A DNA stretch of 64,000 nt from contig DJYO01000031.1 of NCBI GenBank assembly GCA_002450155.1, forward strand, positions 20,980-84,979, given 5' to 3'. This DNA is from Mageeibacillus sp. UBA6976. GTDB taxonomy: Bacteria; Bacillota; Clostridia; Saccharofermentanales; Saccharofermentanaceae. The notes below the pieces were generated by a model, which searched no databases, was not told the DNA's origin, and saw only the letters and a list, made by a program, of their open reading frames with translations. This document shows positions 34,701 through 44,445 of the stretch, in pieces. Position 1 is the stretch's first letter. Each line of letters begins with the position of its first letter. Made by a program: the position numbers and the translations under genes.

Positions 34701-35521
34701 TGGGATCTAAGGTTTACATCATGACTCATAAGGAGACGGACCTTCCTTCGCAAGAAGGCTACAAGCCTATGCTCGTAGGTGCGTATAAATATGAGAATAT
34801 ATCTCCCTCTTATGTTCCCGATAACACCGGTGACAATATATCCGAATATAACGATTCCTACTGCGAGCTTACGGGACTCTACTGGATGTGGAAGAACGAA
34901 AGAAGCGATATTACGGGACTTGTTCACTACCGCAGATTCTTTGCTGATGTTAAGGCCTGGGACTACAAGGCAAAATATATAGTCCTGAGTAAGAAGAACA
35001 GATATAAGATTCTGTCGGTAGAAAAAGCCGAGGATATCCTTAAGGAGTGCGACGTCATAGTCAAGAAGAGCAAGGTCTGGGACCGTACAAACTACAAGAT
35101 GTTTACAGGTATGCTGACAGAAGAGTTTGTGGGTCTTATGACAGATTCCATAAGAGAGCTCTACCCTGAATATATGGATACTCTGAACAGATACATGGAG
35201 CTTCATTACCACATGAACTGCAATATGTTCATAGGCAAAAAACAGGTAATGGACAGATACTGCAAATGGCTTTTTGACATACTGCAGGATACTGACAGAA
35301 GATATGCCCTTCTTACCGGAGACAGATGTCATAACAGAGAGCTTGGCTATCTGGGTGAGCTCTTATTCGGTGTCTGGCTTGAGCATAACAATATAAACTA
35401 CAGGATATACAGCGCGGTAAATACTGCCCCATTCGATATTGAGCATCCCGATAAGACTGAGAATGTCTTAATGACCCCGGCTGAACTGATAAGGCTTAAA
35501 CTTGTCCTGAGGGGGAGATAG
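34700..35521 (+). CDS. DUF4422 glycosyltransferase-like protein (second copy)
   Basis: A 273-residue paralogue of the preceding gene with the blocks VPDNTGDNISEYNDSYCEL, WMWKNE and GLVHYRRFF. It starts on the last base of the first copy and ends 1 nt before the polymerase gene. The two copies differ widely outside the shared blocks, so they probably add different sugars or make different linkages rather than being a recent duplication. Confidence 0.85.
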   Translation: MGSKVYIMTHKETDLPSQEGYKPMLVGAYKYENISPSYVPDNTGDNISEYNDSYCELTGLYWMWKNERSDITGLVHYRRFFADVKAWDYKAKYIVLSKKNRYKILSVEKAEDILKECDVIVKKSKVWDRTNYKMFTGMLTEEFVGLMTDSIRELYPEYMDTLNRYMELHYHMNCNMFIGKKQVMDRYCKWLFDILQDTDRRYALLTGDRCHNRELGYLGELLFGVWLEHNNINYRIYSAVNTAPFDIEHPDKTENVLMTPAELIRLKLVLRGR

Positions 35522-35522
35522 T

Positions 35523-36899
35523 ATGCTTTATCTCATAGTATTCATCACCCTCATATTTGTGCTCATTAATTTTGTATTGTTCGATCAGGATCTGTCCTCA
35601 CCGGGCTTTCTGTTCTCCATGGCATTTCTTGTCTTCGAGATCGTATGCGTGATAAACAGCAGGCGTTTTGCCATAACATTTGAGCCCGAGACCGTACTGG
35701 TACTGGGTGTGGGTTTTCTTGTATTTACCCTTGTATCCCTTGTATTCCATTACAAGGCAAGAGATAAGATAGACATAAGCCGCGACGCAGAGCCTGAAGT
35801 CATAAGGATCAGCAATGTGGTAACCATAGCTGTGATCCTGGTTCAGATAGCCGCCATCGGTTTATTCCTTAATTATCTTGCAAGGCTCAATATGGCAAGC
35901 AACGGATATATCGGATCTATACCGGAGCAGATCAATAACTATAATGAGATGATCAAGTTCCAGCCTGAGGATTTTGCATATCTCAATGTGCATCCCGGCG
36001 TTCTCTACAACAGATTCAATCTCATTGCAGGAATAATCCCGTACATATTCATCTATGTGACTGTACATAACTTTGTAAATCACAGGAGGATAGAAGTCCT
36101 TCAAATAATATCCATCGTGATATTTGCCATGCATATCGTCCTTACTGGCGGCAGGAGCAATCTGATGAGACTTATAGTTCTTGCCGCAGTAATAGCTTAT
36201 GCAGTTAAGTTCAGATCGATAATAAGGCGCAGGTCCGGTATCAAGTTCTACATGATCATGCTGATCCTGATCTTGGCAGGAGGATTCCTGTTCTTTGCCA
36301 CACTGAACCTTATGGGCAGGAACGCAGAGAGGACACCTGCTGATCTGTTCTACATCTATTTCGGAGCACCGATAGATAACCTGGATAATTACATCGCAGA
36401 AGGCAGGATCGTGCAGAACAGCAACCTTATAGGCGAGAGGACATTAAGGGGGCTTTATACATACTTCGAAGACAAGGGGTTGCTGCCATACAGGCTACAG
36501 CCTCTTACCGAGATAATCCCCTTTGTTAAGAGCAGCAACGGCTTGGGGCAGGGCAACGTAAGGACTATGTACTATTTCTTCCTTACTGACTTCGGCTACT
36601 GGGGAATAGTGCCCTGCACGCTGGTAATGGCACTTATAAGCAATGCCCTTTACTACAGGAGCCTTAAGACCGTTACCATAGGCCGAAGGTTTAGCTTCAG
36701 CTTATTCCTGTATGCCTATATGGTTACGGATATCGTAATGTCTCCTTTCTCCAACCGTTTCTACGAGAACATCATCACCACCTGGTTTGCCAAGATAGTG
36801 CTGATAGGATTTGTATTCAAGTGGCTGTTTATAGACAGGGCAGTGGATCTTAACCATATGCAGATCCGCTTGATGAGAAAGTGTGAGACCGATGGCTGA
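35523..36899 (+). CDS. Wzy-like oligosaccharide repeat unit polymerase
   Basis: The 458-residue membrane protein has about eleven to twelve helices and a large hydrophilic loop (about 270-370) containing a Gly-Arg-Asn segment and NLIGERTLRGLYTYFEDKG. The loop segment VLTGGRSNLMRL is typical of O-antigen/capsule polymerases that join repeat units outside the membrane. Position between transferases and flippase fits. Sequence conservation in this family is low, so the call rests on topology and context. Confidence 0.85.
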   Translation: MLYLIVFITLIFVLINFVLFDQDLSSPGFLFSMAFLVFEIVCVINSRRFAITFEPETVLVLGVGFLVFTLVSLVFHYKARDKIDISRDAEPEVIRISNVVTIAVILVQIAAIGLFLNYLARLNMASNGYIGSIPEQINNYNEMIKFQPEDFAYLNVHPGVLYNRFNLIAGIIPYIFIYVTVHNFVNHRRIEVLQIISIVIFAMHIVLTGGRSNLMRLIVLAAVIAYAVKFRSIIRRRSGIKFYMIMLILILAGGFLFFATLNLMGRNAERTPADLFYIYFGAPIDNLDNYIAEGRIVQNSNLIGERTLRGLYTYFEDKGLLPYRLQPLTEIIPFVKSSNGLGQGNVRTMYYFFLTDFGYWGIVPCTLVMALISNALYYRSLKTVTIGRRFSFSLFLYAYMVTDIVMSPFSNRFYENIITTWFAKIVLIGFVFKWLFIDRAVDLNHMQIRLMRKCETDG

Positions 36900-38355
36900 T
36901 ACAAGATCTTCTTCGCTGCGCAAAAACTTTGTGATGAATGCCATCCTCACGATAAGCAACCTGATATTCCCGCTTATCTCCTATTACTATGTCTCCAGGA
37001 TAATATTCAAGGAGGGCACGGGCCAGGTCGCCTTTGCCACATCCATCGTGTCATATTTTCTTATCTTTGCCCAGCTGGGTATCCCTACCTACGGCATCAG
37101 GGAATGCGCCAAGGTAAGAGGCGATAAGCAGAAACTCTCCAAGCTTGTACAGGAGCTCCTTGCGATAAACATGATCACAACTTTTATTGCATATGGAGCC
37201 TTTGCCGTTTGCCTCTTTGCCGTTCCGAAGCTTGCAGAGGATAAGCCGCTCTACCTTATAGCGTCACTTGCCATATTCTTTAACGTTCTGGGAATGGAAT
37301 GGCTCTACAAGGGCCTTGAGAAGTATACCTATATTACGGTCCGCTCCGTCATTTTCAAGGCCATCGGCGTCATAGCAATGCTGCTCCTTGTAAGGGAAAA
37401 GGGGGACTACCGCATCTACTGCGCTATAACCGTATTTGCCAGCAGCGCAAGCTATCTTCTTAACTTTATCAACGCAAGAAAGCTGATATCCTTCAGGGTA
37501 CAGGAGAAGCTTGAGATCAGGAAGCATCTTAAGGCCGTTGCCATATTCCTTGCCATGGCAGCTGCAGCTACAGTCTATACCCATCTTGATACAGTAATGC
37601 TTGGCTTCATGAAGACTGAAGGTGACGTAGGATTGTACGATGCATCAGTCAAGATCAAGACTCTCCTGGTAGGTGTTGTAACTTCGCTGGGAGCAGTACT
37701 CCTGCCCAGGTCTTCTTACTATCTTAAGAACGGGCTTAAGGATGAATTCATAAGTATCTCCAGGAAGGCTATGGAGTTTGTGGTAATAAGCGCTCTGCCT
37801 ATAAGTGTTTATTTCATTCTCTTTGCCAAAAACGGTATCCTGATAGTTGCAGGCGAGGATTACATAGGAGCGACTCTCCCCATGATGGTAATAATGCCTA
37901 CAGTCATGCTTATCGGCATGAGCAATCTGATAGGCATACAGATGCTTGTGCCCATGGGCAAGGATAAGATCGTTCTTTATTCCGAGATAGCCGGCATGGT
38001 CGTGGATGTGGTGATAAACCTAATACTCATCCCGAGACTTGCAGCTACGGGAGCTGCCATAGGAACCCTTGCTGCTGAGATCATAGTTACGATCTATCAG
38101 TATATTGCCCTGAATAAAGAAGTTAAGGGCATATTCATAAGATGCAGGTTCTGGGCTGTCATACTGGGTGTTTTGTGTGCCGGGATTCCTGCCTTTGCAG
38201 TAAAGATGTTAGATCTTGACAATCTGCCTACACTGATAATATCTGCAACAGTATTCTTCGGTATCTATTTAGTAGTGCTTATACTCACAAAAGAGCCCCT
38301 GGTATCAGAACTTATGGGCGATATATCAGGCAGGCTTTCTAAGAAAAAAGCTTAG
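36892..38355 (+). CDS. Wzx-like polysaccharide flippase
   Basis: A 487-residue protein of the MATE/polysaccharide exporter superfamily with about fourteen helices, beginning NFVMNAILTISNLIFPLISYYY. It flips undecaprenyl-linked repeat units. The ATG at 36892 overlaps the polymerase end by 8 nt; an in-frame GTG at 36883 is an alternative. It belongs to the same transcription unit. Confidence 0.92.
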   Translation: MADTRSSSLRKNFVMNAILTISNLIFPLISYYYVSRIIFKEGTGQVAFATSIVSYFLIFAQLGIPTYGIRECAKVRGDKQKLSKLVQELLAINMITTFIAYGAFAVCLFAVPKLAEDKPLYLIASLAIFFNVLGMEWLYKGLEKYTYITVRSVIFKAIGVIAMLLLVREKGDYRIYCAITVFASSASYLLNFINARKLISFRVQEKLEIRKHLKAVAIFLAMAAAATVYTHLDTVMLGFMKTEGDVGLYDASVKIKTLLVGVVTSLGAVLLPRSSYYLKNGLKDEFISISRKAMEFVVISALPISVYFILFAKNGILIVAGEDYIGATLPMMVIMPTVMLIGMSNLIGIQMLVPMGKDKIVLYSEIAGMVVDVVINLILIPRLAATGAAIGTLAAEIIVTIYQYIALNKEVKGIFIRCRFWAVILGVLCAGIPAFAVKMLDLDNLPTLIISATVFFGIYLVVLILTKEPLVSELMGDISGRLSKKKA

Positions 38356-38390
38356 TATGGTAAAATACTTTAAGTATATGGAGGAGCAAC

Positions 38391-39728
38391 ATGAATAAGT
38401 ACATAATCTCTGACGTTAAGATAAATATAAGGGACCTTACAAGATATGTGACAGGACACTGGGTATCAGTCGTTGTGATAACTGTCCTTGCCGCCTGCGC
38501 TTTTGCAGGATATAAGGCAGCTCCTCTCCTGTCAGGATCAGAAGGGAATGTTCCGGCTGATGCCGAGTCCCTCTACGACAGAGATATGGGATACTACGAC
38601 CTTGACGTTGGTACGGTCAAGGATAATTTCAGCAGTATCCAGACTTATTTTGAAGGGGAGAGGGCTTATGTGAATAATTCCATCTTCCTTCAGATCGATC
38701 CGTATAATATCTGCGATACCATGGTTCAGTATGAGATCTCATCCGAGGGCAACTCTGCTCTTGCTATTGCAACATATCTCGGCAATATGGCAATAGGCGG
38801 CGGAGAGTATCTTGACCCCGTGGCAGCTTCATTCGGTACTGAGAGTGTTTATATCAAGGAGCTTATCAGAGCTACCTGTAATTCCAATCCCCAGTCTCTG
38901 GATTTTGTCTACAGCGAGGCCGGCGTTGCAGTCAACGAGATCAATTCCTACGATCAGGCCGACTCCGTGATACTCACCATAGAGACCATGGGCACCACAC
39001 GGGAGATGAGCGAAGCCATAATGGATGCTGTTGAAGCTCAGATCGATCAGGCAGACAGTGAATATGCAGGGAATACCTCATATACATTAACCAAGCTTTC
39101 AAGAGTGTATCAGGTTACCGCATCTGACGTCGTATCAAACTCCCAGTTCCTTATCTACGACAGATTTGAGAAGATCGCTGATATCCTTAATTCCTATAAG
39201 AAGCAGGCAACGACTGAGATAGTAAGGCCTGCTATGTCTGATTACACATCTGCAAGAGCAGGAGCAGACAGAGTCTCTGTTAAGACTATCGTTAAATATG
39301 GTCTCACAGGAGCATTCCTCGGATTTGTCCTGAGCGCTGCAGTATATATCCTCATCTATACGATGTCAGGCAAGCTTATTACTGAGGACAGATTCAAGAC
39401 CATGTATAAGGTTAATGTCCTTGGAACAGATGAAGACATGATAAGTGCCAGCATCAGGAATTATGCGAAAGACGCTAAGAAGATCCTTATATCAGGAAGA
39501 TCAGACTGCAATGCCCTTGCCTTGTCTCTTTCATCCAATATGCCGGACATTCAGTTTATACCTGCAGGTGATATCCTGGGAGATCCTGCTGCAAGAGCAA
39601 AACTTGCTGATTGCGACGGCGTTATCCTGACCGAGACGATCGGCTCATCAAGATACGAAGATATAACAGGACAGCTCGATCTTATCTGTGCTTCAGGCAA
39701 GGAAGTTATCGGAGCCGTTATAAGATAA
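38391..39728 (+). CDS. Wzz/CapA-like chain-length protein with degenerate kinase-like tail
   Basis: The 445-residue protein has a membrane helix at about 28-45, a long external domain, a second helix near 303-322 (GLTGAFLGFVLSAAVYILIY), and a cytoplasmic tail of about 120 residues. The topology is that of polysaccharide co-polymerases. The tail resembles the fold order of BY-kinases (CpsD), but the place of Walker A reads ISGRSDCNALALS and lacks GxGKS/T. It is thus probably a non-catalytic tail. GGAGG precedes the ATG. It ends the cluster, convergent with the lipoprotein gene with an 8-nt gap. Confidence 0.78.
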   Translation: MNKYIISDVKINIRDLTRYVTGHWVSVVVITVLAACAFAGYKAAPLLSGSEGNVPADAESLYDRDMGYYDLDVGTVKDNFSSIQTYFEGERAYVNNSIFLQIDPYNICDTMVQYEISSEGNSALAIATYLGNMAIGGGEYLDPVAASFGTESVYIKELIRATCNSNPQSLDFVYSEAGVAVNEINSYDQADSVILTIETMGTTREMSEAIMDAVEAQIDQADSEYAGNTSYTLTKLSRVYQVTASDVVSNSQFLIYDRFEKIADILNSYKKQATTEIVRPAMSDYTSARAGADRVSVKTIVKYGLTGAFLGFVLSAAVYILIYTMSGKLITEDRFKTMYKVNVLGTDEDMISASIRNYAKDAKKILISGRSDCNALALSLSSNMPDIQFIPAGDILGDPAARAKLADCDGVILTETIGSSRYEDITGQLDLICASGKEVIGAVIR

Positions 39729-39736
39729 GGTGCTCT

Positions 39737-42088
39737 CTATCTTTCTGATAGGACTCTTTGGACCCTGTCTTCGATGATGGGGATTATCTCATCCAAAGTC
39801 TTGTCTCCCCTGAAATAAGGCTGTATCTCCTCACGCAATATGATCTCGATCCCAGAATCGATCCTGCTGCAGTCTTCTATACCGGCAATAGATGTATCCA
39901 GATCGGATATTTCCCCGTCGGTTATCTCCCTTATCTCCGGATAGACCTTAACGCCGGTTCCTGCCAGCAAATTGCAGGAGTATTCATATAGTTCGATCTG
40001 TCTTGAATTATAAGATCTCGCTTTGTCATACAGAGCCTGCCTGTTTACCGGGATCGCATTGTCGCTCCCAGTCGTATCGCAAAGCTGTGATTCCAGGGTT
40101 AAACTGTAACTGATGAACTCCCAGCAAAGATCAGGGGCAGGACAGGTCTTTGTAATGCCTGCCGAAATACAGTTTTCATCGCACCTGAATGCAAGATTTC
40201 TTCCCTGATATGACGGAAGACCTGTTCTTATGGTGCTGTATCCGTGATATCCGCTGCTGCCGTCCGGCAGACCGAATGAAGATTCCCTGACATCCAGATC
40301 TTTGTATATACTGTCTGTTTTATTAATATCATCACCATTCCTGCTTGCACAAGACCAGCCTGACTCTTCGGTAAAATAGTCCCGGCAATAACTTGACAGG
40401 GCATAGAATTCTTCATTATCAAAATTGACACTATCACCATTTATAAAGTCACTGCCTGATGCGCTTACTGCGGTAATGAAAAAGTCCATCTGTGAATGAT
40501 TCCATGTCAGAGGATCGTATCCGTCAAGGCTTTCTGTGACTATCTCTTGGTACTCTGTGTATGTTGGACCTAAATTGCCGTTCCAGATCTCAGAAGACAT
40601 CTCAAGACCGGACAGTAAGAAGGTTACAGGTATCTGATACAGTTTATTATCCGTCATCGCAGCTGTTATGACATTCATATACAGTTCTTCCTGATCCAGG
40701 CTTGTAAGATATGGAGCAAGATCGATAAAACATGCATCGTTGTTGATCTCCGTTGAATCAAAACCTCCGATTATCATGTCAGGGCCATTGCCGTCCATAA
40801 TATCTATCAAGAGCTGCTGACGGATCTCGGACTTTTTGTTTCTGTAATAGATCTGGCTCTCTTCTATATCATAATCATCATCAGGTCTATATTCAGGTGT
40901 AATGTATCTGGTGTCGATCCTGATCAAAGACCGGCTACTCATATCGTTAAAGAGCTTTATGACTTCTGCTTTGTAATAGTCTATAGAAGCAGATCCCAAT
41001 AGTGCGCAATCCAATACTGCCTTGCCGGCGTTCGGATTAGTCTCTTCTTTGTTCAGGATAAATATCCTGAAGGGAAGGCTTCCCTGCATGTCTTCGTTAG
41101 GACAGAATATGATCTTATCATCATCTATATATACAGGCATTACACTTCCGCATTCAAATAACTGACGGTTTACATTGCATTCATTAAGATCAAAGATATG
41201 AGTCGATTCAAAAGTTTCCATATCTGTTTTGCACAGTTCATAATCCTTGTATGTATAAATGGCGTCGTTTGTGCTGCAGATATAGCTGCCATAAGCGTCT
41301 GATGCAAGGTCCAGGGCTCCATCCAAAGGCCGCGTGGTAAGACCGGCGCCGGTATCGCTTAGTTCTATCAGTAAATTCTCTCTTTCTGAGAAACATGCGA
41401 TAACAGGCCTGCCTGATATATTCCAGATCTTTAATCGGTACTCCATTGCATCCCTGTCTAAGACATCGCTGATAGGATAAGCTTCCACATTCCATTCAGG
41501 ATCTATTGCTGCAAGACAAAGCTCACCTGTCTCGTTTGAATAAAAGATCCCGTAAAGATGATCTCCTATCCCCAGGCAGAGTTGTTCATTAATGAAACCA
41601 CAGTCTCTCTCCATTATCCTTCTGAATTCCTGTGATACTTCCTCACTGATATATCTGCCATTTGCGAAATCTAAGCTGAAGAGCTTTAATATCTGGTTAT
41701 AATCTAAGTCATAGTCAAAACCCATGACATAAGATTTCCCATTCATCTCAAAGAAATATTGCTGAGAACTGTCAAATACATCAGCCATATCGATAAGCCC
41801 GGTTTGTACGCCTGACATATCGTATTGGGCAAGCTCGGTCCGGAGCCTGCCGTCTATATCGATCTGGCGCCTTATCACCATCCTCTCGTTGTTAATGAGT
41901 TTAAGACCCGTTTGTGAGAATCCGAATTCATCTGATGAGAGCTGCTCTATGTCGATCTCGGTATCTGAATACCATGGGTCAGTTTCATTGACATAACTGA
42001 TCTTATTTTTATCTGTATTGCAGGATGCCATGGGGAGCAGCATGACGGCAGTAAGAAAGACACAAAGCAGCTTAACAGGCCTTAACAC
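39737..42088 (-). CDS. Large lipoprotein with solute-binding-like C-terminal domain, GTG start
   Basis: The 783-residue protein has a signal peptide and lipobox (LPMASC, Cys at about 23). Residues to about 340 may form a beta-rich domain; from about 350 the sequence resembles family 1 extracellular solute-binding proteins. The start is GTG at 42088 with GGAGG upstream. It is 13 nt downstream of the sensor kinase in the same operon, and no permease genes are present. It might feed ligand information to the kinase rather than serve transport; that is inference. Confidence 0.82.
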   Translation of the reverse strand: MLRPVKLLCVFLTAVMLLPMASCNTDKNKISYVNETDPWYSDTEIDIEQLSSDEFGFSQTGLKLINNERMVIRRQIDIDGRLRTELAQYDMSGVQTGLIDMADVFDSSQQYFFEMNGKSYVMGFDYDLDYNQILKLFSLDFANGRYISEEVSQEFRRIMERDCGFINEQLCLGIGDHLYGIFYSNETGELCLAAIDPEWNVEAYPISDVLDRDAMEYRLKIWNISGRPVIACFSERENLLIELSDTGAGLTTRPLDGALDLASDAYGSYICSTNDAIYTYKDYELCKTDMETFESTHIFDLNECNVNRQLFECGSVMPVYIDDDKIIFCPNEDMQGSLPFRIFILNKEETNPNAGKAVLDCALLGSASIDYYKAEVIKLFNDMSSRSLIRIDTRYITPEYRPDDDYDIEESQIYYRNKKSEIRQQLLIDIMDGNGPDMIIGGFDSTEINNDACFIDLAPYLTSLDQEELYMNVITAAMTDNKLYQIPVTFLLSGLEMSSEIWNGNLGPTYTEYQEIVTESLDGYDPLTWNHSQMDFFITAVSASGSDFINGDSVNFDNEEFYALSSYCRDYFTEESGWSCASRNGDDINKTDSIYKDLDVRESSFGLPDGSSGYHGYSTIRTGLPSYQGRNLAFRCDENCISAGITKTCPAPDLCWEFISYSLTLESQLCDTTGSDNAIPVNRQALYDKARSYNSRQIELYEYSCNLLAGTGVKVYPEIREITDGEISDLDTSIAGIEDCSRIDSGIEIILREEIQPYFRGDKTLDEIIPIIEDRVQRVLSER

Positions 42089-42101
42089 GGGAGCACCTCC
42101 G

Positions 42102-43697
42102 TCAATACCGTATCGTTACGGTAAATAAGTCATTATCACACTTAAGACTTAGATCCATTCCAAGGAGCGATAAGTCTCTTTGGGCTATTGCCAGTCCCAG
42201 GCCTGTTCCCTTGGTGATATTCCTTGATTCGTCGTCTCTTACAAAAGGCTTCAGGAGCTCATCTGCCTTTTTTGTAAGAGGGCTTGATGGTATATTTGTT
42301 ATGGTGAGAGTCTTGTCTCCTATAAATATGTTTATGGTAGTGCCTTCCTTGCTGTATTTCACTGCATTATCAGTAAGATTACTGAGAGCCTGAGTAAACA
42401 GCATCCTGTCAGCTTTAAGTTCCTTAGTGCCTGTAATATTGACCGTAAGGTCTTTTGTTCTGGCTTCATTATCTGTCCTTAACAGACAGTCTGATGCAAT
42501 AGTCTTAACATCTAATGATTCATTGGTAAGTTTGTACTCATCTGCAGTCTTGGAGAACTGAAGTATCTTGTCTATTATGTTTGCCATGGAATGGGCATTG
42601 TCTTCTATCTTGCCGGCATAGTAGTTTCTCTTCTCAATGTCTGATTCTGATGCCATGTTCTCGGCATATCCGGACAGGGCGGCAAGGGGAGTCTTAAGAT
42701 CGTGGGCCATGGATCTGGTCATCTGTATCTGGGATTCGTAAACCCTGTAATCTGACTCGAGCTTAGAGTATTTACTCCGGGAGAGCATTAGTGCAAGGAT
42801 AATGAGTGCGATAAAAAGAACAGGGAAGAAGATGTATATAGACACCTGATATACAGGCTCCATCAGTCCTATTATCTCAAAGGGACTTCTCTTTATGCCA
42901 ACGAGGACGATATCGTATACGTTATTGAATCTGGTCACTGAAGAGATATATGTATATTTGTCATTAGGGATCTCATCCCCCATCTTGATGTTTGTGAGGA
43001 GCTCATAAGTCAGCTTGATATCCGGAGAGCCGTAATACTCCATAGGTTTTTCCTGTCTCCAGGTCGAATGTGAAGAAGAATCAGGGCGCAGTATAGACTG
43101 TGTTATTAATCCGGGTTCTCTCGGGACAGTGTATTCAGAATGTGAGATCTCCGTATATGTTACGCCGTCATCAGTTTCAGTTCTCGTGAGATTTAGAGCC
43201 TGTATGGGATAGAAGATATCCTTGCTGTCCGTGGCACACCGGGTGAAATAGATCCCTGATACCCCGTTATCCTGTGTCAGCATATATAGATCCCTTAGTT
43301 CTTGAGAATCAGAATTACCATAGACAACCGAGGTATAGTCTTTCGTAAGCTCGATAAAGTATCCGTCTTCTGTGCATATGTAATCGTGGATCAGATCGTC
43401 TTTTGTGACCTTGATAACGCCTACGAGGATATTTACATTACCTTCCTGCATAAAGCCTGTGGAAGGAGCCCGGCTCTCCATGAGAAGGATCCTGTGCATA
43501 GCTTCATAGCGGTTATTGTATTCCCCGTCCTTGATGAAACTTGAGATAGTGTATCCTGCATTCTGGATACAGGAGGAGAGATAAACATTATAAGAATTCT
43601 CAAGATAAATAATGCCGGTCAGCAGCAAAAGGCAAAAGACAGAGACTGCCATAATAAGTCTTTTTGTAAGTATCCTGGTATAAGACGGTTTAATCAA
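42102..43697 (-). CDS. Membrane sensor histidine kinase, TTG start
   Basis: A protein of about 531 residues with a helix at about 12-30, an external sensor domain of about 240 residues, a second helix near 285-305, then HisKA (MAHDLKTPLAALSGYAENM with the phospho-His) and HATPase (NLTDNAVKYSKEG and GTGLGLAIAQRDLSLLG). I favour a TTG at 43697: GGAGG inside the 3' end of the regulator gene is 8 nt upstream, and the two genes then overlap by 8 nt. The ATG at 43715 is the alternative. It pairs with the response regulator just upstream. Confidence 0.9.
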   Translation of the reverse strand: MIKPSYTRILTKRLIMAVSVFCLLLLTGIIYLENSYNVYLSSCIQNAGYTISSFIKDGEYNNRYEAMHRILLMESRAPSTGFMQEGNVNILVGVIKVTKDDLIHDYICTEDGYFIELTKDYTSVVYGNSDSQELRDLYMLTQDNGVSGIYFTRCATDSKDIFYPIQALNLTRTETDDGVTYTEISHSEYTVPREPGLITQSILRPDSSSHSTWRQEKPMEYYGSPDIKLTYELLTNIKMGDEIPNDKYTYISSVTRFNNVYDIVLVGIKRSPFEIIGLMEPVYQVSIYIFFPVLFIALIILALMLSRSKYSKLESDYRVYESQIQMTRSMAHDLKTPLAALSGYAENMASESDIEKRNYYAGKIEDNAHSMANIIDKILQFSKTADEYKLTNESLDVKTIASDCLLRTDNEARTKDLTVNITGTKELKADRMLFTQALSNLTDNAVKYSKEGTTINIFIGDKTLTITNIPSSPLTKKADELLKPFVRDDESRNITKGTGLGLAIAQRDLSLLGMDLSLKCDNDLFTVTIRY

Positions 43698-44370
43698 TCC
43701 TGTATCCTCCGCCATTAACGGTAACTATGGCGCTACCGGCTTCTTTGAGTTTTTGCCTGAGTCTTTTTATATGGGTATCAACTACACGCTCGCTCCCGTC
43801 AAAGTCCCAGGCCCAGATCTTGGAGAGAAATTCGTCTCTGGTTATGACGCGTCCTTTGTTCTCCAGCAACAGCTTAAGGCAGAGGTATTCTTTGCGGGGC
43901 ATGGGAGTAATGACATCATTTACCTTTACTTCCATCCTGAGAGGGTCGAGTGTGATGCTGCCTGAGGTAAAGCTGCTGCCACTGTTCTTTGATACAGCGG
44001 TGCGCTTTAATATAGCGAGGCATTTTGCATAAAGCTCAGAGAGACGGAAGGGCTTTACGATGTAATCGTCACCCCCGAGTTTATAGCCTCTTAATACATT
44101 CTCCTCGTCTCCTAAAGCAGTAAGGAATATCACAGGACAGGAATCAGTCATCCGGAATCTGGTTATGAGATCAAATCCGGAGGTATCCGGGAGCATTACA
44201 TCAAGAAGGATAAGATCGTATTTTGTCCCGGCAAACAGGGACTCTGCCTCAAGTCCGTTATAAGCGCAGTCTATGGTCAGGGTATCCTTGCCGGCTCTGC
44301 CAAAATAGTCCAGCACATTTTCTGCAAGATCCCCGGAATCTTCAACTAATAAAACCTTATATAGATACAT
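43690..44370 (-). CDS. OmpR/PhoB-family response regulator
   Basis: The 226-residue protein has a receiver domain with VLLVEDSGD, LILLDVMLPDTSG (phospho-Asp) and YIVKPF, then a winged-helix domain with PRKEYLCLKLLLENKGRVITR and VDTHIKRLRQKL. The ATG at 44370 has GGGAGG upstream, and upstream extension to 44445 would be leader. It heads an operon with the kinase and lipoprotein. Its targets are not visible. Confidence 0.94.
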   Translation of the reverse strand: MYLYKVLLVEDSGDLAENVLDYFGRAGKDTLTIDCAYNGLEAESLFAGTKYDLILLDVMLPDTSGFDLITRFRMTDSCPVIFLTALGDEENVLRGYKLGGDDYIVKPFRLSELYAKCLAILKRTAVSKNSGSSFTSGSITLDPLRMEVKVNDVITPMPRKEYLCLKLLLENKGRVITRDEFLSKIWAWDFDGSERVVDTHIKRLRQKLKEAGSAIVTVNGGGYRID

Positions 44371-44433
44371 AACCCTCCCCCTACAGATAAAGAATAACAC
44401 AGGGTTGTGTATTTTCTGTGTCATAGCAAATGT

Positions 44434-44439
44434 TATAAT
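44434..44439 (+). promoter_or_regulatory. -10 hexamer for a leaderless gene
   Basis: TATAAT followed by six bases and then the ATG at 44446, with no Shine-Dalgarno. No convincing -35 at 17 bp was seen. Confidence 0.55.
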
Positions 44440-44445
44440 GAACAT

